Source: Rhizobium sp. ZPR4
GTDB lineage: Bacteria; Pseudomonadota; Alphaproteobacteria; Rhizobiales; Rhizobiaceae
NCBI RefSeq assembly: GCF_040215725.1
Contig: NZ_CP157967.1
Coordinates: forward strand, 496,001-560,000
Reading direction: 5' to 3'
Length of the DNA stretch: 64,000 nt
Shown: positions 1 to 10,035 of the stretch, piece by piece
How positions within the stretch are numbered: the stretch's first letter is position 1
Layout of the letters: every line of letters starts with the position of its first letter
Position numbers and translations under genes: made by a program
The notes under the pieces: generated by a model
The model's database searches: none
Told to the model about the DNA's origin: nothing
The model's input: the letters and a program-made list of their open reading frames with translations, nothing else

Positions 1-8
1 CCTGTTGA

Positions 9-827
9 TCAGTCCTTTGCGACGGAAATGTCAGGCGCGTCTACCGCCTTCATGCCGACGGTGTGGTAGCCGGAGTCGACGTGATGGATTTCGCCGGTAA
101 CGGCCGTCGACAGATCGGACAGCAGATAGAGCGCGGAATTGCCGACTTCGTCGATCGTGACGGTCCGCTTCAGCGGCGCGTTATATTCGTTCCACTTCAG
201 GATGTAGCGGAAGTCGCCGATGCCGGAGGCTGCGAGCGTCTTGATCGGGCCTGCCGAGATCGCGTTGACGCGGATGCCGCGGCTGCCGAGGTCGACTGCG
301 AGGTAGCGCACGCTTGCTTCGAGAGCAGCCTTGGCGACGCCCATGACGTTGTAGTGCGGCATGACCTTCTCTGCACCATAATAGGTGAGGGTGATCATCG
401 AGCCGCCGTCATTCATGATTCGCTCGGCGCGCTGTGCAACTGCCGTGAAGGAATAGACGGAGATGTCCATCGTCTTCGTGAAGTTGTCGCGGCTGGTGTC
501 GAGGTAACGGCCGGTCAGCTCGTCCTTGTCGGAAAACGCAATGGCGTGCACGACGAAGTCGATCTTGCCCCATTTCGCCTCCAGCGTGTCGATGACGGCA
601 TCGATCGTTGCCGGCTCGGTCACGTCGCAATGGCCGGCCATGAAGGCGCCGAGTTCCTGAGCAAGCGGCTCGACGCGCTTCTTCAGGGCATCGCCCTGCC
701 ACGTCAATGCGATTTCGGCTCCGGCATCCGAACAGGCCTTGGCAATACCCCACGCTATCGAACGGTTGTTTGCTACGCCGAGGATGACGCCGCGCTTGCC
801 TGCCATGAGGCCAGTGGATTGAGCCAT
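9..827 (-). CDS. fabI: enoyl-[acyl-carrier-protein] reductase (NADH)
   Basis: This 272-residue short-chain dehydrogenase catalyses the last reductive step of each fatty-acid elongation cycle (trans-2-enoyl-ACP to acyl-ACP) in the cytoplasm. The N-terminal nucleotide-binding loop GVANNRSIAWG (17-27) is the FabI variant of the Rossmann glycine motif. The catalytic set is visible as Tyr149, Tyr159 and Lys166 in YNVMGVAK, the FabI Y-x6-K spacing. The start is ATG with AAGGGAG about 6 nt upstream. The dnaJ-like gene lies upstream on the same strand but 120 bp away, so a separate promoter is likely. Rhizobia commonly carry more than one fabI, and which paralogue this is cannot be told from the window. 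Confidence 0.96.
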   Translation of the reverse strand: MAQSTGLMAGKRGVILGVANNRSIAWGIAKACSDAGAEIALTWQGDALKKRVEPLAQELGAFMAGHCDVTEPATIDAVIDTLEAKWGKIDFVVHAIAFSDKDELTGRYLDTSRDNFTKTMDISVYSFTAVAQRAERIMNDGGSMITLTYYGAEKVMPHYNVMGVAKAALEASVRYLAVDLGSRGIRVNAISAGPIKTLAASGIGDFRYILKWNEYNAPLKRTVTIDEVGNSALYLLSDLSTAVTGEIHHVDSGYHTVGMKAVDAPDISVAKD

Positions 828-949
828 ATTCTGCTCCCTTGAACTTTCGAATGACCCTGCCTATGGCATAGGCCGTTCCCCTGTTCAAGCATCGTAAAGA
901 TCATCAACTGTTAGGGATCGTAACAAAGGGTGCTGTTGTCACCAAAATT

Positions 950-2110
950 TCACAGGAAAAGCCCTTCACGCATGCTGCGCATGAGATCCGTGACCTTGTC
1001 GTCGGGTTTTTCCCACAGCATCAACCGTAATTCGACTATGAGATCACCCTTTCCGCCATTGCCGTCGGGCAGGCCCTCCCCGGAAATGCGCACGATCTGA
1101 TCCGAACCGGACCAGGCCGGCACCGTGATCCTGACCGGCCCGTTCAATCCTTCTACCATGGTCTCGCAGCCAAGGACCGCATTCTCGATGGTCACGGGCA
1201 ATATCGTGCGCACATCGCTGCCGTCGAGCGTGAAGCGTCCGTCGGTCGACAGATGAACGGTGACGGCGACATCACCGCGCAGCATTCCGGCGAGCTTCAG
1301 TCCCTGGCCCTTCAGGTGAAGGACCTGGCCATTGGAGATATCCGTCGTCGCCTGGAAGCGCGCCTCGCGGTTGTCGGGCAACGGAACGGTGATCCAGCGG
1401 CTCTTCAGCATGTCGTCAAGCGTTACCGTGGCTTCGGCGGCGACCTCCGGGGTTTTTTCCGGCGGCTTTTCGGGCGCATTGCTGCCCGTGATGCGTCGCA
1501 CCAGGGAGCCGAGGATGCCGAATGCGGAGCGCGAGCCGGCCGAGGCTGTTGCCAGTTGCTCTTCTTCCATCTGCGTCTCTTCCGGTGCCGCGGTATTGGG
1601 TTGATCCTGCGGCTTTTCGGTCTGCTGCGCGCTGGCTTCCGCGGCGGTGGCTTGTGCCTGCTGTGCCTGGCCGGTCTTCACTCCGAAAATGCGCTCGACC
1701 ATATCTTCAGGAGATTCGGCGGCATTACTCCTCTGGCCGGATGCGGCGGACGCGGCTGCCTTGCGGGCATTGGCCCTAGCGAGCTCCTCCATGATCTTAT
1801 CGGCATTGGCGCGTGCTGCCTTGGCCCTCTCGGCGGCCTCGCGCGCCGCCTGTCGCTGCTGCATGATCGTCTGTTCCCGGCTTTGGCCCTTTGCCTCGGC
1901 CATTTGGGTGATCTGATCGTAGCGGCTGCGCTTCTGCGGGTCCTTCAGCGTCTCATAGGCACGGCCGATTTCAGCAAAGCGCTCCGACGCCGTCGGATCG
2001 CCCGGATTGTGATCGGGATGGGCGGTCTTCGCCAAGCTGCGCCAGGCGGCCTTGATGTCGTCCGCCCCAGCATCCTTCTTAACGCCTAACACCTTGTAAG
2101 GATCGCGCAT
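950..2110 (-). CDS. DnaJ-domain (Hsp40-type) co-chaperone
   Basis: A protein of about 386 residues. An N-terminal J domain (about 1-70) contains the diagnostic HPD tripeptide in AHPDHNPGD, which is needed to stimulate DnaK ATPase. A long Ala/Gln/Glu-rich low-complexity linker follows (about 85-225), then a C-terminal substrate-binding region resembling the DnaJ beta-sandwich pair (about 235-386). There is no Cys-rich zinc-finger domain, so this is a type II (CbpA/DnaJB-like) protein and not canonical DnaJ. The start at [10 protein letters not shown] fits the family; an in-frame ATGATG 15 nt upstream could also be used. The client is unknown. It lies upstream of fabI on the same strand. Confidence 0.85.
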   Translation of the reverse strand: MRDPYKVLGVKKDAGADDIKAAWRSLAKTAHPDHNPGDPTASERFAEIGRAYETLKDPQKRSRYDQITQMAEAKGQSREQTIMQQRQAAREAAERAKAARANADKIMEELARANARKAAASAASGQRSNAAESPEDMVERIFGVKTGQAQQAQATAAEASAQQTEKPQDQPNTAAPEETQMEEEQLATASAGSRSAFGILGSLVRRITGSNAPEKPPEKTPEVAAEATVTLDDMLKSRWITVPLPDNREARFQATTDISNGQVLHLKGQGLKLAGMLRGDVAVTVHLSTDGRFTLDGSDVRTILPVTIENAVLGCETMVEGLNGPVRITVPAWSGSDQIVRISGEGLPDGNGGKGDLIVELRLMLWEKPDDKVTDLMRSMREGLFL

Positions 2111-2125
2111 CTTTCCCGCCATCAT

Positions 2126-2425
2126 TCATGGATGTGCTCAGCCCCATTGCAGCACCCCAAGCAAAGAACCAGTTGATAGCGCTTCGCCATCCTGCTTCCT
2201 GTCATGGGAGGCAAGGCTAATGCGCCGATCAGCCGATCCTGCGGGAAAAGTTGCTAATCAGGCGTTACGGCGGACGGGGGCCGAAGGCCTGCATTTCAAG
2301 GCATGGTTAGCCGATCGCTAACGGGCGATGCTTAGGATTTGCAGTCGGAACCGTAGCGCCGATTACAATGGAATGCTTCTCAGCGTAGACTGATTTGAAG
2401 GCAGGAGAGAAGGGGAGAAAGGCGG
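2126..2425. other. intergenic gap of about 300 bp
   Basis: It separates the dnaJ-like gene from the lipoprotein gene. I see no credible ORF, tRNA or strong terminator. It presumably holds the promoter of the dnaJ-like gene, but no clear -35/-10 pair could be picked by eye. Confidence 0.5.
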
Positions 2426-2884
2426 TCAGCCCGCCTGTTGGAAGCTGAGCAGCTGCCATTCGCCGAGGCCCACAAGGCAGGTCCTGCCGGAGAAATTGGC
2501 AACGCCCTGATAGGAGTGTCGGCTGGTGCGGAATTGACGGCAGACCACGCCGGAGGCGTTGCTTTCCACGATGGCGTCGATGACGCCGGCACTGCCGGTA
2601 GAGGTGTTTGCCCAGGGTATGGGCTGGCCGTTGAGCTTATGAAGGTCCGCCGAGGTGACGGCATTGCGCACGGTGGTTTCGTCGGACATGCTGTCGGTCG
2701 TCACTGCAGCCGTCGGTACTGTGCCGGTGGAGACGCTGCGATCCACCTTGGCAGAGCTCAGATAGTCCATGCCGCCGCCGACGCAGCCGCCAAGGGTGAA
2801 AAGGGAGACTAGGGCGACAGCCATCGTCACGCCTTTTGCAAGCTTGCGCTTTGTATGAACGGTCGACTTTGCTATGACTTCCAC
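2426..2884 (-). CDS. lipoprotein, RT0821/Lpp0805-type surface antigen family
   Basis: A 152-residue protein with a lysine/arginine-rich n-region (TKRKLAK), a hydrophobic stretch and a lipobox LGGC with Cys at about 34, so it should be a diacylated or triacylated lipoprotein. The remaining domain resembles the 17-kDa surface antigen C-terminal family seen across Rhizobiales (inferred from the pattern CRQF...G...C...W near the C terminus). The called start is GTG; an internal ATG (start at 2824) has a better AAAGG Shine-Dalgarno but would shorten the signal peptide. It is divergent from pdxH, 64 bp away, so the two share a promoter region. Role unknown, probably cell envelope. Confidence 0.75.
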   Translation of the reverse strand: MEVIAKSTVHTKRKLAKGVTMAVALVSLFTLGGCVGGGMDYLSSAKVDRSVSTGTVPTAAVTTDSMSDETTVRNAVTSADLHKLNGQPIPWANTSTGSAGVIDAIVESNASGVVCRQFRTSRHSYQGVANFSGRTCLVGLGEWQLLSFQQAG

Positions 2885-2948
2885 CCGAACATCTTGGCCA
2901 GCCAGAGGGGCCAGCGGTTATTAGGAATTGCGGAGCATTTGAATTAAT

Positions 2949-3569
2949 ATGTCGGAAAACGAGTTAACAAGCGGTGACTTCACCGAGCAGAACGAACCTT
3001 TCACTCTTTTTGCGTCCTGGCTGCGCGAAGCCGAGACCACCGAACCAAACGATCCGAATGCGGTAGCGCTGGCAACGGTGGATAAGGATGGTTTGCCAAA
3101 TGTCCGCATGGTTCTTCTGAAGGGTTTCGATAGCGACGGATTCGTATTCTATACAAATTTCGAGAGCCAGAAAGGCCAAGAAATTCTTTCCCAGAAGAAA
3201 GCGGCCATGTGCTTCCACTGGAAGTCGCTCCGTCGGCAGGTGCGACTGCGCGGCCTGGTTGAAGTGGTGAGCGACAAGGAAGCCGACGAGTACTATAAGA
3301 CAAGGGCTCGCGGCAGCCGCATCGGCGCCTGGGCCTCGAAGCAGTCTCGTCCGCTGGAAGGTCGTTTTGCATTGGAAAAAGCTGTTGCCGAATACACCGC
3401 CCGTTATGCCATCGGCGATATTCCGCGCCCGCCTTACTGGTCCGGCTTCCGCATCCGGCCGCTATCCATCGAGTTTTGGCACGACCGCCAGTTCCGCCTG
3501 CACGATCGCATCGAGTTTCGCCGCGATATGCCCGAAGGCGCCTGGCAGAAGGTGCGGATGTATCCCTAA
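2949..3569 (+). CDS. pdxH: pyridoxamine/pyridoxine 5'-phosphate oxidase
   Basis: This FMN-dependent cytoplasmic enzyme oxidises PNP or PMP to pyridoxal 5'-phosphate, the last step of vitamin B6 synthesis and salvage. Its 206 residues match the family length. The FMN-binding core ([11 protein letters not shown], and [11 protein letters not shown]) and the C-terminal signature ([11 protein letters not shown], then [14 protein letters not shown] and a terminal RMYP) are all present. The ATG start is preceded by a short AT-rich leader without a strong Shine-Dalgarno. It is divergent from the lipoprotein gene on its left and convergent with the deacetylase gene on its right. Confidence 0.96.
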   Translation: MSENELTSGDFTEQNEPFTLFASWLREAETTEPNDPNAVALATVDKDGLPNVRMVLLKGFDSDGFVFYTNFESQKGQEILSQKKAAMCFHWKSLRRQVRLRGLVEVVSDKEADEYYKTRARGSRIGAWASKQSRPLEGRFALEKAVAEYTARYAIGDIPRPPYWSGFRIRPLSIEFWHDRQFRLHDRIEFRRDMPEGAWQKVRMYP

Positions 3570-3677
3570 AGTTCGTCGCGATCTTTCAGATTCGCTTCTC
3601 GCACTTTAGGTCTTTGGATGTTGCGCACGTCGTCGTCGCAAAACCGCTGCACACTTTTGCGCGACATGCGTTGAATC

Positions 3678-4736
3678 CTATGCCGTTTCCCGGCGCCCCA
3701 TCAGCCGCATGGGGATGCCGGAGGCGAGCGCCGACGCATAGCGCGGCTTCTGGTAATGACCGTTCAGCGATAGTCGCGGCAGCAATAGCGGCGCATTGCC
3801 GTTTGTCGCCGTGATCGTGCCGGGGCGCGTGGTGACGCCGACGGAAAAGCCGAGTTCCGCCGCAAGCCGTCCTTCGCGTGCCGAGGCGGCCTCGTTCGTG
3901 CCATAGGGATAGGCGATTGTGGTTGGCCGCTTTCCGGCGATGTCGGCGACATAATCGGCCGAAAGCGCCATCTCGGCTGCGGCCTCCGCTTCCGTGAGCC
4001 TTGAGAGCGCCCGATGGCTCACCGTATGTGCCCCGAGCGAGGCCAGAGGATGGCTGGCGAGCTGCCGCAATTCGTTCCGATCCATGATCGATGCGCGGAC
4101 TATGCCGAGCGGTTCCAGGCCGTGGCGCCGGGCAAGCTCATCGATCCGGCCGACGGCTTCGCTTTCCTCGTGGCTATGGACAAAGGCGGCGAAGCGGGCA
4201 AATGCGGCATGCTTCTGGCTGTCCTTGCCGAGCGGCAGAAACTCTTCTCCCGATCCGAAATCGAATGTCAGCCGGTCAAGCTGGCCAAGCATCTCGGCCA
4301 GCGTCTCCCACCATAAACTATGGCTGCGTTCCGAAAGCCCCTGGGCGACGAAGACGGTGAAGGGCGTATCATGCCGTGCAAAGATCGGCAGAGCGTGGTC
4401 GAGATTGTCCCGGTTGCCGTCGTCGAGCGTGAAGGCGACGAAGGGTGGCTTGCCGGCGGCGCTTTTTGCTCGTGAGGGCAGGGCATCGAGTGCGATGAAC
4501 TCGTAACCGTCCTGCTTTAGCCGTGCGATCACCTGGTCGAGAAAGTCGGGCGAGACCTCCAGATGCGCATTAGGTGCGAAGCGCCGGGGAAGGGCAGGGC
4601 GGACATGATGAAGGGTGAATATCGTGCCGAGGCCGGCAACGTCGCGCATAAGCCCCGCGCCCTTCAAAATGGCGGCAGCCTCCAGCCCGCTGGAGATCAT
4701 CGTGCGCTTGAGGCGGACCTTGATGCCCTGTTCCAT
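3678..4736 (-). CDS. polysaccharide deacetylase (NodB-homology, CE4) family protein
   Basis: A 352-residue protein with a NodB homology domain. Motif 1 appears as TLDDGNRDN (about residue 102; the TFDDG motif with the catalytic Asp pair) and motif 2 as HTVSH (H-S/T-x-x-H metal-binding, about residue 238). A YPYGTNE motif follows further on. It therefore probably removes N-acetyl (or similar) groups from a cell-surface polysaccharide or peptidoglycan. No convincing signal peptide is visible, so its location is uncertain. It stands alone, convergent with pdxH and divergent from the carboxypeptidase gene. The substrate cannot be deduced. Confidence 0.85.
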   Translation of the reverse strand: MEQGIKVRLKRTMISSGLEAAAILKGAGLMRDVAGLGTIFTLHHVRPALPRRFAPNAHLEVSPDFLDQVIARLKQDGYEFIALDALPSRAKSAAGKPPFVAFTLDDGNRDNLDHALPIFARHDTPFTVFVAQGLSERSHSLWWETLAEMLGQLDRLTFDFGSGEEFLPLGKDSQKHAAFARFAAFVHSHEESEAVGRIDELARRHGLEPLGIVRASIMDRNELRQLASHPLASLGAHTVSHRALSRLTEAEAAAEMALSADYVADIAGKRPTTIAYPYGTNEAASAREGRLAAELGFSVGVTTRPGTITATNGNAPLLLPRLSLNGHYQKPRYASALASGIPMRLMGRRETA

Positions 4737-4963
4737 GCGGCTCGACCCGGTTGACCAATGTCAACGCTGTAGCGCATCCCCGTTAAACCTTACTGAATCT
4801 TTGTCATAATTTCCAATGCGTTAATGCTTATTTTACCAGGAAAGGCAAAATTGAAGAACTATCGAGGCTGTTGCCTCAATATCGCACCGGTATCAGGTTT
4901 TTTGTCGCAAAATCATACAGGGATTGATGCGGTGTGTTGGCATTCTTTCGGTTGGGGACAATT

Positions 4964-6262
4964 ATGAAAAGACTTCTGATGGCTCTGTCTGCGGCCGTCT
5001 TGCTATTGGGCGCTCCTGCGGCGAGCTTCGCGGGCAGCGCGTATTTCATCATGGATGCGAAGACCGGCAAGGTGCTGGCATCCAGCAATGCGGATGACCT
5101 CAACCATCCGGCATCGCTGACCAAGATGATGACCTTGTACATGACCTTCGAGGCGATCCATCGCGGCAAGCTGAGCTGGAACACCCGGATCCCGGTATCG
5201 CGTTTCGCCGCTGCCAAGCCCCCGACCAAGCTGGGCCTCAAGCCCGGCGGCACGGTGACCGTCCGCGAAGCCGTTGATGGCATGATCATCAAGTCCGCCA
5301 ACGACGCCGCGGCCGCCATGGCGGAAGCGCTCGGCGGCAGCGAAAGCGGCTTCGCCCGGCTGATGACGCAGAAGGCGCGCGAAATCGGCATGCGCCGCAC
5401 CACCTTCCTGAATGCTTCCGGTTTGCCGAACATGCAGCAGTGGACGACGGCCCGTGATATGTCGACGCTTGCCGTCGCGCTCATCAACAACTATCCCCAG
5501 GAATACCGGCTCTTCTCGCAGACGAGCTTCAACTATCGTGGCCACAGCGTTCGTGGTCACAACAACCTGATGTATCGCTATGAAGGTATGGACGGCATCA
5601 AGACCGGCTATACCAATGCCTCCGGTTTCAACCTCGTCAGCGCCGTGCGCCAGGGCAATCGCCGCGTGATCGGCGTCGTCATGGGCGGTGCCACCGCGCG
5701 CGGCCGCGATGCGCTGATGGCCTCGCTGCTGGATCGCTATGTGCCGAAGGCAAACTCGGTCGCATCATCGCGGCTGCTGGCGAGTGTCGGTGGCGGCAGG
5801 GCCGCGAAACAGGTTGAAGTGGCCTCCGCATCGGACGACGTCGCCGTCGATGTCGATGCCCAGACCACTGCGACGACGACACCGGCGCCGGCGCGCAAGC
5901 GTACCGAGGTCGTCCCGATGGCATTTGCCGCGGCTTCGAACGTCACTGTTCCGATGGATCGCCCGGCTGCGATGGACGAGATCCTCGTTGCCAACAAGCC
6001 GGCAGCGGGCGGCAGTTGGCAGGTGCAGATCGCCGCAACCCCGACGGCTCAGGCAGCCAAGGATTTGCTTTCCGAAGCGAAATCCAAGGCCGGCAATGCG
6101 CTCGCCAACGCCTCGCCCTATACCGAAGCCGTTGGCAAGGGCGGCAACACGGTTTATCGCGCCCGCTTCGTCGGCTTTGCCAGCCGTGACGATGCAAGTT
6201 CGGCCTGCTCTGCTTTGAAGCGTAAGGACTTCGATTGCATGCTGCTGCCGAGCAAGGGCTGA
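4964..6262 (+). CDS. D-alanyl-D-alanine carboxypeptidase (S11) with C-terminal SPOR domain
   Basis: A penicillin-binding-type D,D-carboxypeptidase that trims the terminal D-Ala from peptidoglycan pentapeptides in the periplasm. From ATG 4964 (GGGGA upstream) the protein is 432 residues: signal peptide (1-23, cleavage near SFA|GSA), catalytic domain with SLTK (51-54), SAN (111-113) and KTG (213-215), an Ala/Thr/Pro-rich linker, and a SPOR-like domain at about 350-432 (starting SWQVQIA). SPOR domains bind denuded septal glycan, so a division-site role is likely. An in-frame GTG at 4934 is an alternative start. A strong terminator follows. Confidence 0.92.
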   Translation: MKRLLMALSAAVLLLGAPAASFAGSAYFIMDAKTGKVLASSNADDLNHPASLTKMMTLYMTFEAIHRGKLSWNTRIPVSRFAAAKPPTKLGLKPGGTVTVREAVDGMIIKSANDAAAAMAEALGGSESGFARLMTQKAREIGMRRTTFLNASGLPNMQQWTTARDMSTLAVALINNYPQEYRLFSQTSFNYRGHSVRGHNNLMYRYEGMDGIKTGYTNASGFNLVSAVRQGNRRVIGVVMGGATARGRDALMASLLDRYVPKANSVASSRLLASVGGGRAAKQVEVASASDDVAVDVDAQTTATTTPAPARKRTEVVPMAFAAASNVTVPMDRPAAMDEILVANKPAAGGSWQVQIAATPTAQAAKDLLSEAKSKAGNALANASPYTEAVGKGGNTVYRARFVGFASRDDASSACSALKRKDFDCMLLPSKG

Positions 6263-6286
6263 GCATAATCTCAATTGGATCGAAGC

Positions 6287-6324
6287 GAGCCGGCGGAGCA
6301 AATCTCCGCCGGCTCGACTTTTTT
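6287..6324 (+). terminator. Rho-independent terminator after the carboxypeptidase gene
   Basis: A 12-bp perfect stem GAGCCGGCGGAG / CTCCGCCGGCTC with a 5-nt loop, followed by GACTTTTTT. It ends the carboxypeptidase transcript before the MazG-like gene. Confidence 0.9.
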
Positions 6325-6364
6325 GCGGGAATCGTTCATTCATGGCTGGAACATAAAGGGAACG

Positions 6365-6676
6365 ATGTCGATGTTGTCAGATCTGATGAAGCAATTCGAA
6401 GCGGCTTCGGCGACCTATGCCGCCGACAACGGCATGGAGCGCGACGACGATTGGTTCGTACTGAAACTCCAGGAGGAAATGGGCGAGTTGGTCCAGATCT
6501 GGAACCGGATCACCGGCCGCGGGCGGCGCAAGGGCATGAGCGACGCGGATCTGGCGACGGCACTTGCCGATGAAACGGCCGATGTACTCGGCCATATTCT
6601 TCTATTCGCGCATCGCAACGGCCTGGATCTGCCCGCTGCCGTCGAGCGAAAGTGGTTCTTTCGCCCCAAGGAATAG
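6365..6676 (+). CDS. MazG-like nucleotide pyrophosphohydrolase
   Basis: A 103-residue all-alpha protein. The ExxE...ExxD metal-binding arrangement of the MazG/HisE/dUTPase superfamily is visible as EEMGE and DETAD about 35 residues apart. It is expected to hydrolyse a nucleoside triphosphate to monophosphate and pyrophosphate, as a house-cleaning activity; the substrate is not predictable. I chose ATG 6365 (AAAGGGAACG upstream). The longer reading from 6275 runs through the preceding terminator and is not credible. It is convergent with tldD, whose end lies 12 bp away. Confidence 0.82.
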   Translation: MSMLSDLMKQFEAASATYAADNGMERDDDWFVLKLQEEMGELVQIWNRITGRGRRKGMSDADLATALADETADVLGHILLFAHRNGLDLPAAVERKWFFRPKE

Positions 6677-6688
6677 TGGGCGGGGCGG

Positions 6689-8104
<1,416 letters not shown>

Positions 8105-8168
8105 GGGTCAGGTGCTCCGTTCAGAGCCGATGTAGGCTTCGCACCGCGCAAGAGCAAGGCCCATCCGA

Positions 8169-8792
8169 TCAGGGAAGGGCGTCGTAGCCTTCCGCAAAGC
8201 CCTTCAAGTCGACCGGAATGCCGATGCCTTCCTCTGGCGACTGGAAGACGATGAAGGTTGCCGTGGCGCCGCTGCGCAGCGTCTTCAGCAATTCGTCTTC
8301 GAGCACGACTTCGGCGTAGCAGCCATCGGAGAAGCAGCGCACGAAATAGGCGCGGCCGATATCCTTGCCGTCGATATTGAGGCCGAGACCGTTCGGCAGC
8401 AGCACGCCGAGCGGCGCCAGAACGCGCAGGATCTTGGACTTGCGGTCGGCAGTCTTCAACACGACGACGGAAAGACCGATTTCCGGACGATCCTCGGCGA
8501 TCACGTTCTGCATCAGCGCGCATTGCTCAGTCGAAGCACCGGCCGGCTTGTCGCAGACGACGGACCACGCGCCATGGCTGGAACGGACCGTACCTGGCGG
8601 TTGTGGAACCTGGCTCGTCGGAACCTGCTGCGTATGCGGCTGCGGCTGGCCTTGCTGCTGGGGCTGCAACTGTTGGGTCTGCTGCGCCGGCGGCTGAGTC
8701 TGCTGTGCCTGTTGCGCCCATGCGGGCGCGGCGACTGCGGCAGCGACGCTGCCGGTAACAAGCAAAAGCCGGGCGAGGGAACGAAAACCCAT
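8169..8792 (-). CDS. invasion-associated locus B (IalB) family protein
   Basis: A secreted protein of about 207 residues. A signal peptide (1-26, ending PAWAQ) is followed by a long Gln/Pro-rich linker (about 27-75) and an IalB-type domain starting near SSHGAWSVVCD and containing a second Cys in EQCALMQ. IalB was named in Bartonella, but the family is common in free-living Rhizobiales and is probably a periplasmic or envelope protein of unknown biochemistry. ATG 8792 is favoured (AGAGGT upstream); the longer in-frame reading adds 27 residues before the signal peptide. It is upstream of tldD on the same strand. Confidence 0.87.
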   Translation of the reverse strand: MGFRSLARLLLVTGSVAAAVAAPAWAQQAQQTQPPAQQTQQLQPQQQGQPQPHTQQVPTSQVPQPPGTVRSSHGAWSVVCDKPAGASTEQCALMQNVIAEDRPEIGLSVVVLKTADRKSKILRVLAPLGVLLPNGLGLNIDGKDIGRAYFVRCFSDGCYAEVVLEDELLKTLRSGATATFIVFQSPEEGIGIPVDLKGFAEGYDALP

Positions 8793-9129
8793 GGAAACCT
8801 CTAGATTCGAATCAGTGCCGCTATTGTTGAAGCCCAGGCCGGCAAATGAAAAGCCCCGGCTGCTGGATTCCAACCGACTACGGCGGAAATACGACGTCTA
8901 CTCCATTTTGTCCCGGCGGCGCCATGGACCGCGATGCAATTTTTCGTATGATGATGAAATGCTTGCCATGTCCGGGACAAGCATGGGGGGATATTCGCGC
9001 AAAAATGCCGCACTAACAAATGTCTTGAGTTGTTGCGGAGCACCCCAAACTGTGGTTTGAAGCGCAATGGATTGTAGGGATACTGCGTTTGAGGAAGATC
9101 TGGGATCAAACGCTGGAGGGAGAGACATC
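8793..9129. other. intergenic gap, divergent promoters of the IalB gene and coxB
   Basis: A 337-bp gap without a credible gene; the open frames seen here lack coding character. It must carry the promoter of the oxidase cluster and that of the IalB-type gene. The coxB Shine-Dalgarno GGAGGGAGA (about 9115-9123) is the only site I can place confidently. Confidence 0.5.
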
Positions 9130-10020
9130 GTGATTAAGAGAGCTTACGCGGCTCTGGCGGCTATGATCTGTCTGCTTTTTGCGACAGCTAGCTACGCCGA
9201 TCAGCCGAGACCTTGGGAAACCGGTATGCAGCAGGCGGCAACCGGCAACATGCATCAAATCCGCTGGTTTGAGGCATACACGCTTTGGTTTATCATTCCG
9301 ATCACGCTGTTGGTTCTGGTCCTCCTAGTGGTGGTCATGGTCAAGTTCCGGGCGTCCAAGAATCCGGTTCCGTCCAAGACGAGCCATAACACGCTGATCG
9401 AGGTCATCTGGACTATCGGACCGGTCCTCATTCTTCTCTTCCTGGCCATTCCCTCCTTCAATCTTCTCACCGACCAGCTGACGTTCCCAGAGAAGATAGA
9501 CGTCACCGTCAAGGCGACGGCGACGCAGTGGCAGTGGAATTATGAGTATGAGGGCAGCGGCGCGACGCCGGTCGCCTTCGATTCCTTCATGCTGAAGGAG
9601 CAGGACCGCACTGCCGCCGGCAAGGACGACAAGTCGAAATATCCGCGGCTTCTCGCCGTCGACAATGAAATGGTCGTGCCTGTCGGCAAGAACGTGCGCG
9701 TCCTCGTCACGGCCGCGCCGACCGACGTCATTCATTCCTTCGCCATGCCCGCCTTCGGTGTCAGGATCGACGCCATTCCGGGCCGCCTGAACGAAACCTG
9801 GTTCAATGCCGACCGAGAAGGCCTGTACTACGGGCAGTGTTCCGAGCTCTGTGGCAAGGATCACTCTTTCATGCCGATCGCCATCCGCGTCGTCTCCGAT
9901 GATCAGTACAAGCAGTGGCTGGCCGCTGCGGCAACCGATGTCGGCAAGGCGAACAAGGCTCTGATGGCCGCCGTCGACCAACCGACGACCGTCAAGGTCG
10001 CCGAAAACACGGCGAAGTAA
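9130..10020 (+). CDS. coxB: cytochrome c oxidase subunit II
   Basis: Subunit II of the aa3-type oxidase accepts electrons from cytochrome c at its periplasmic Cu-A centre. From GTG 9130 (strong GGAGGGAGA upstream) the protein is 296 residues: signal peptide (about 1-23), two TM helices (about 45-70 and 90-110), then a cupredoxin domain. The Cu-A ligands are in the run Cys237-x3-Cys241-x3-His245-x2-Met248, with the earlier His in VIHSFAMP. The aromatic electron-entry patch WQWNYEYEG is intact. It is the first gene of the coxB-coxA-ctaB-coxF-ctaG-coxC cluster. Confidence 0.97.
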   Translation: MIKRAYAALAAMICLLFATASYADQPRPWETGMQQAATGNMHQIRWFEAYTLWFIIPITLLVLVLLVVVMVKFRASKNPVPSKTSHNTLIEVIWTIGPVLILLFLAIPSFNLLTDQLTFPEKIDVTVKATATQWQWNYEYEGSGATPVAFDSFMLKEQDRTAAGKDDKSKYPRLLAVDNEMVVPVGKNVRVLVTAAPTDVIHSFAMPAFGVRIDAIPGRLNETWFNADREGLYYGQCSELCGKDHSFMPIAIRVVSDDQYKQWLAAAATDVGKANKALMAAVDQPTTVKVAENTAK

Positions 10021-10035
10021 GAGGGGATAGGAACA

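Noticed and set aside
3994-4506. Rightward ORF antisense to the polysaccharide deacetylase gene
   Set aside because: Ser/Arg-rich translation without motifs. The leftward frame has the NodB motifs.
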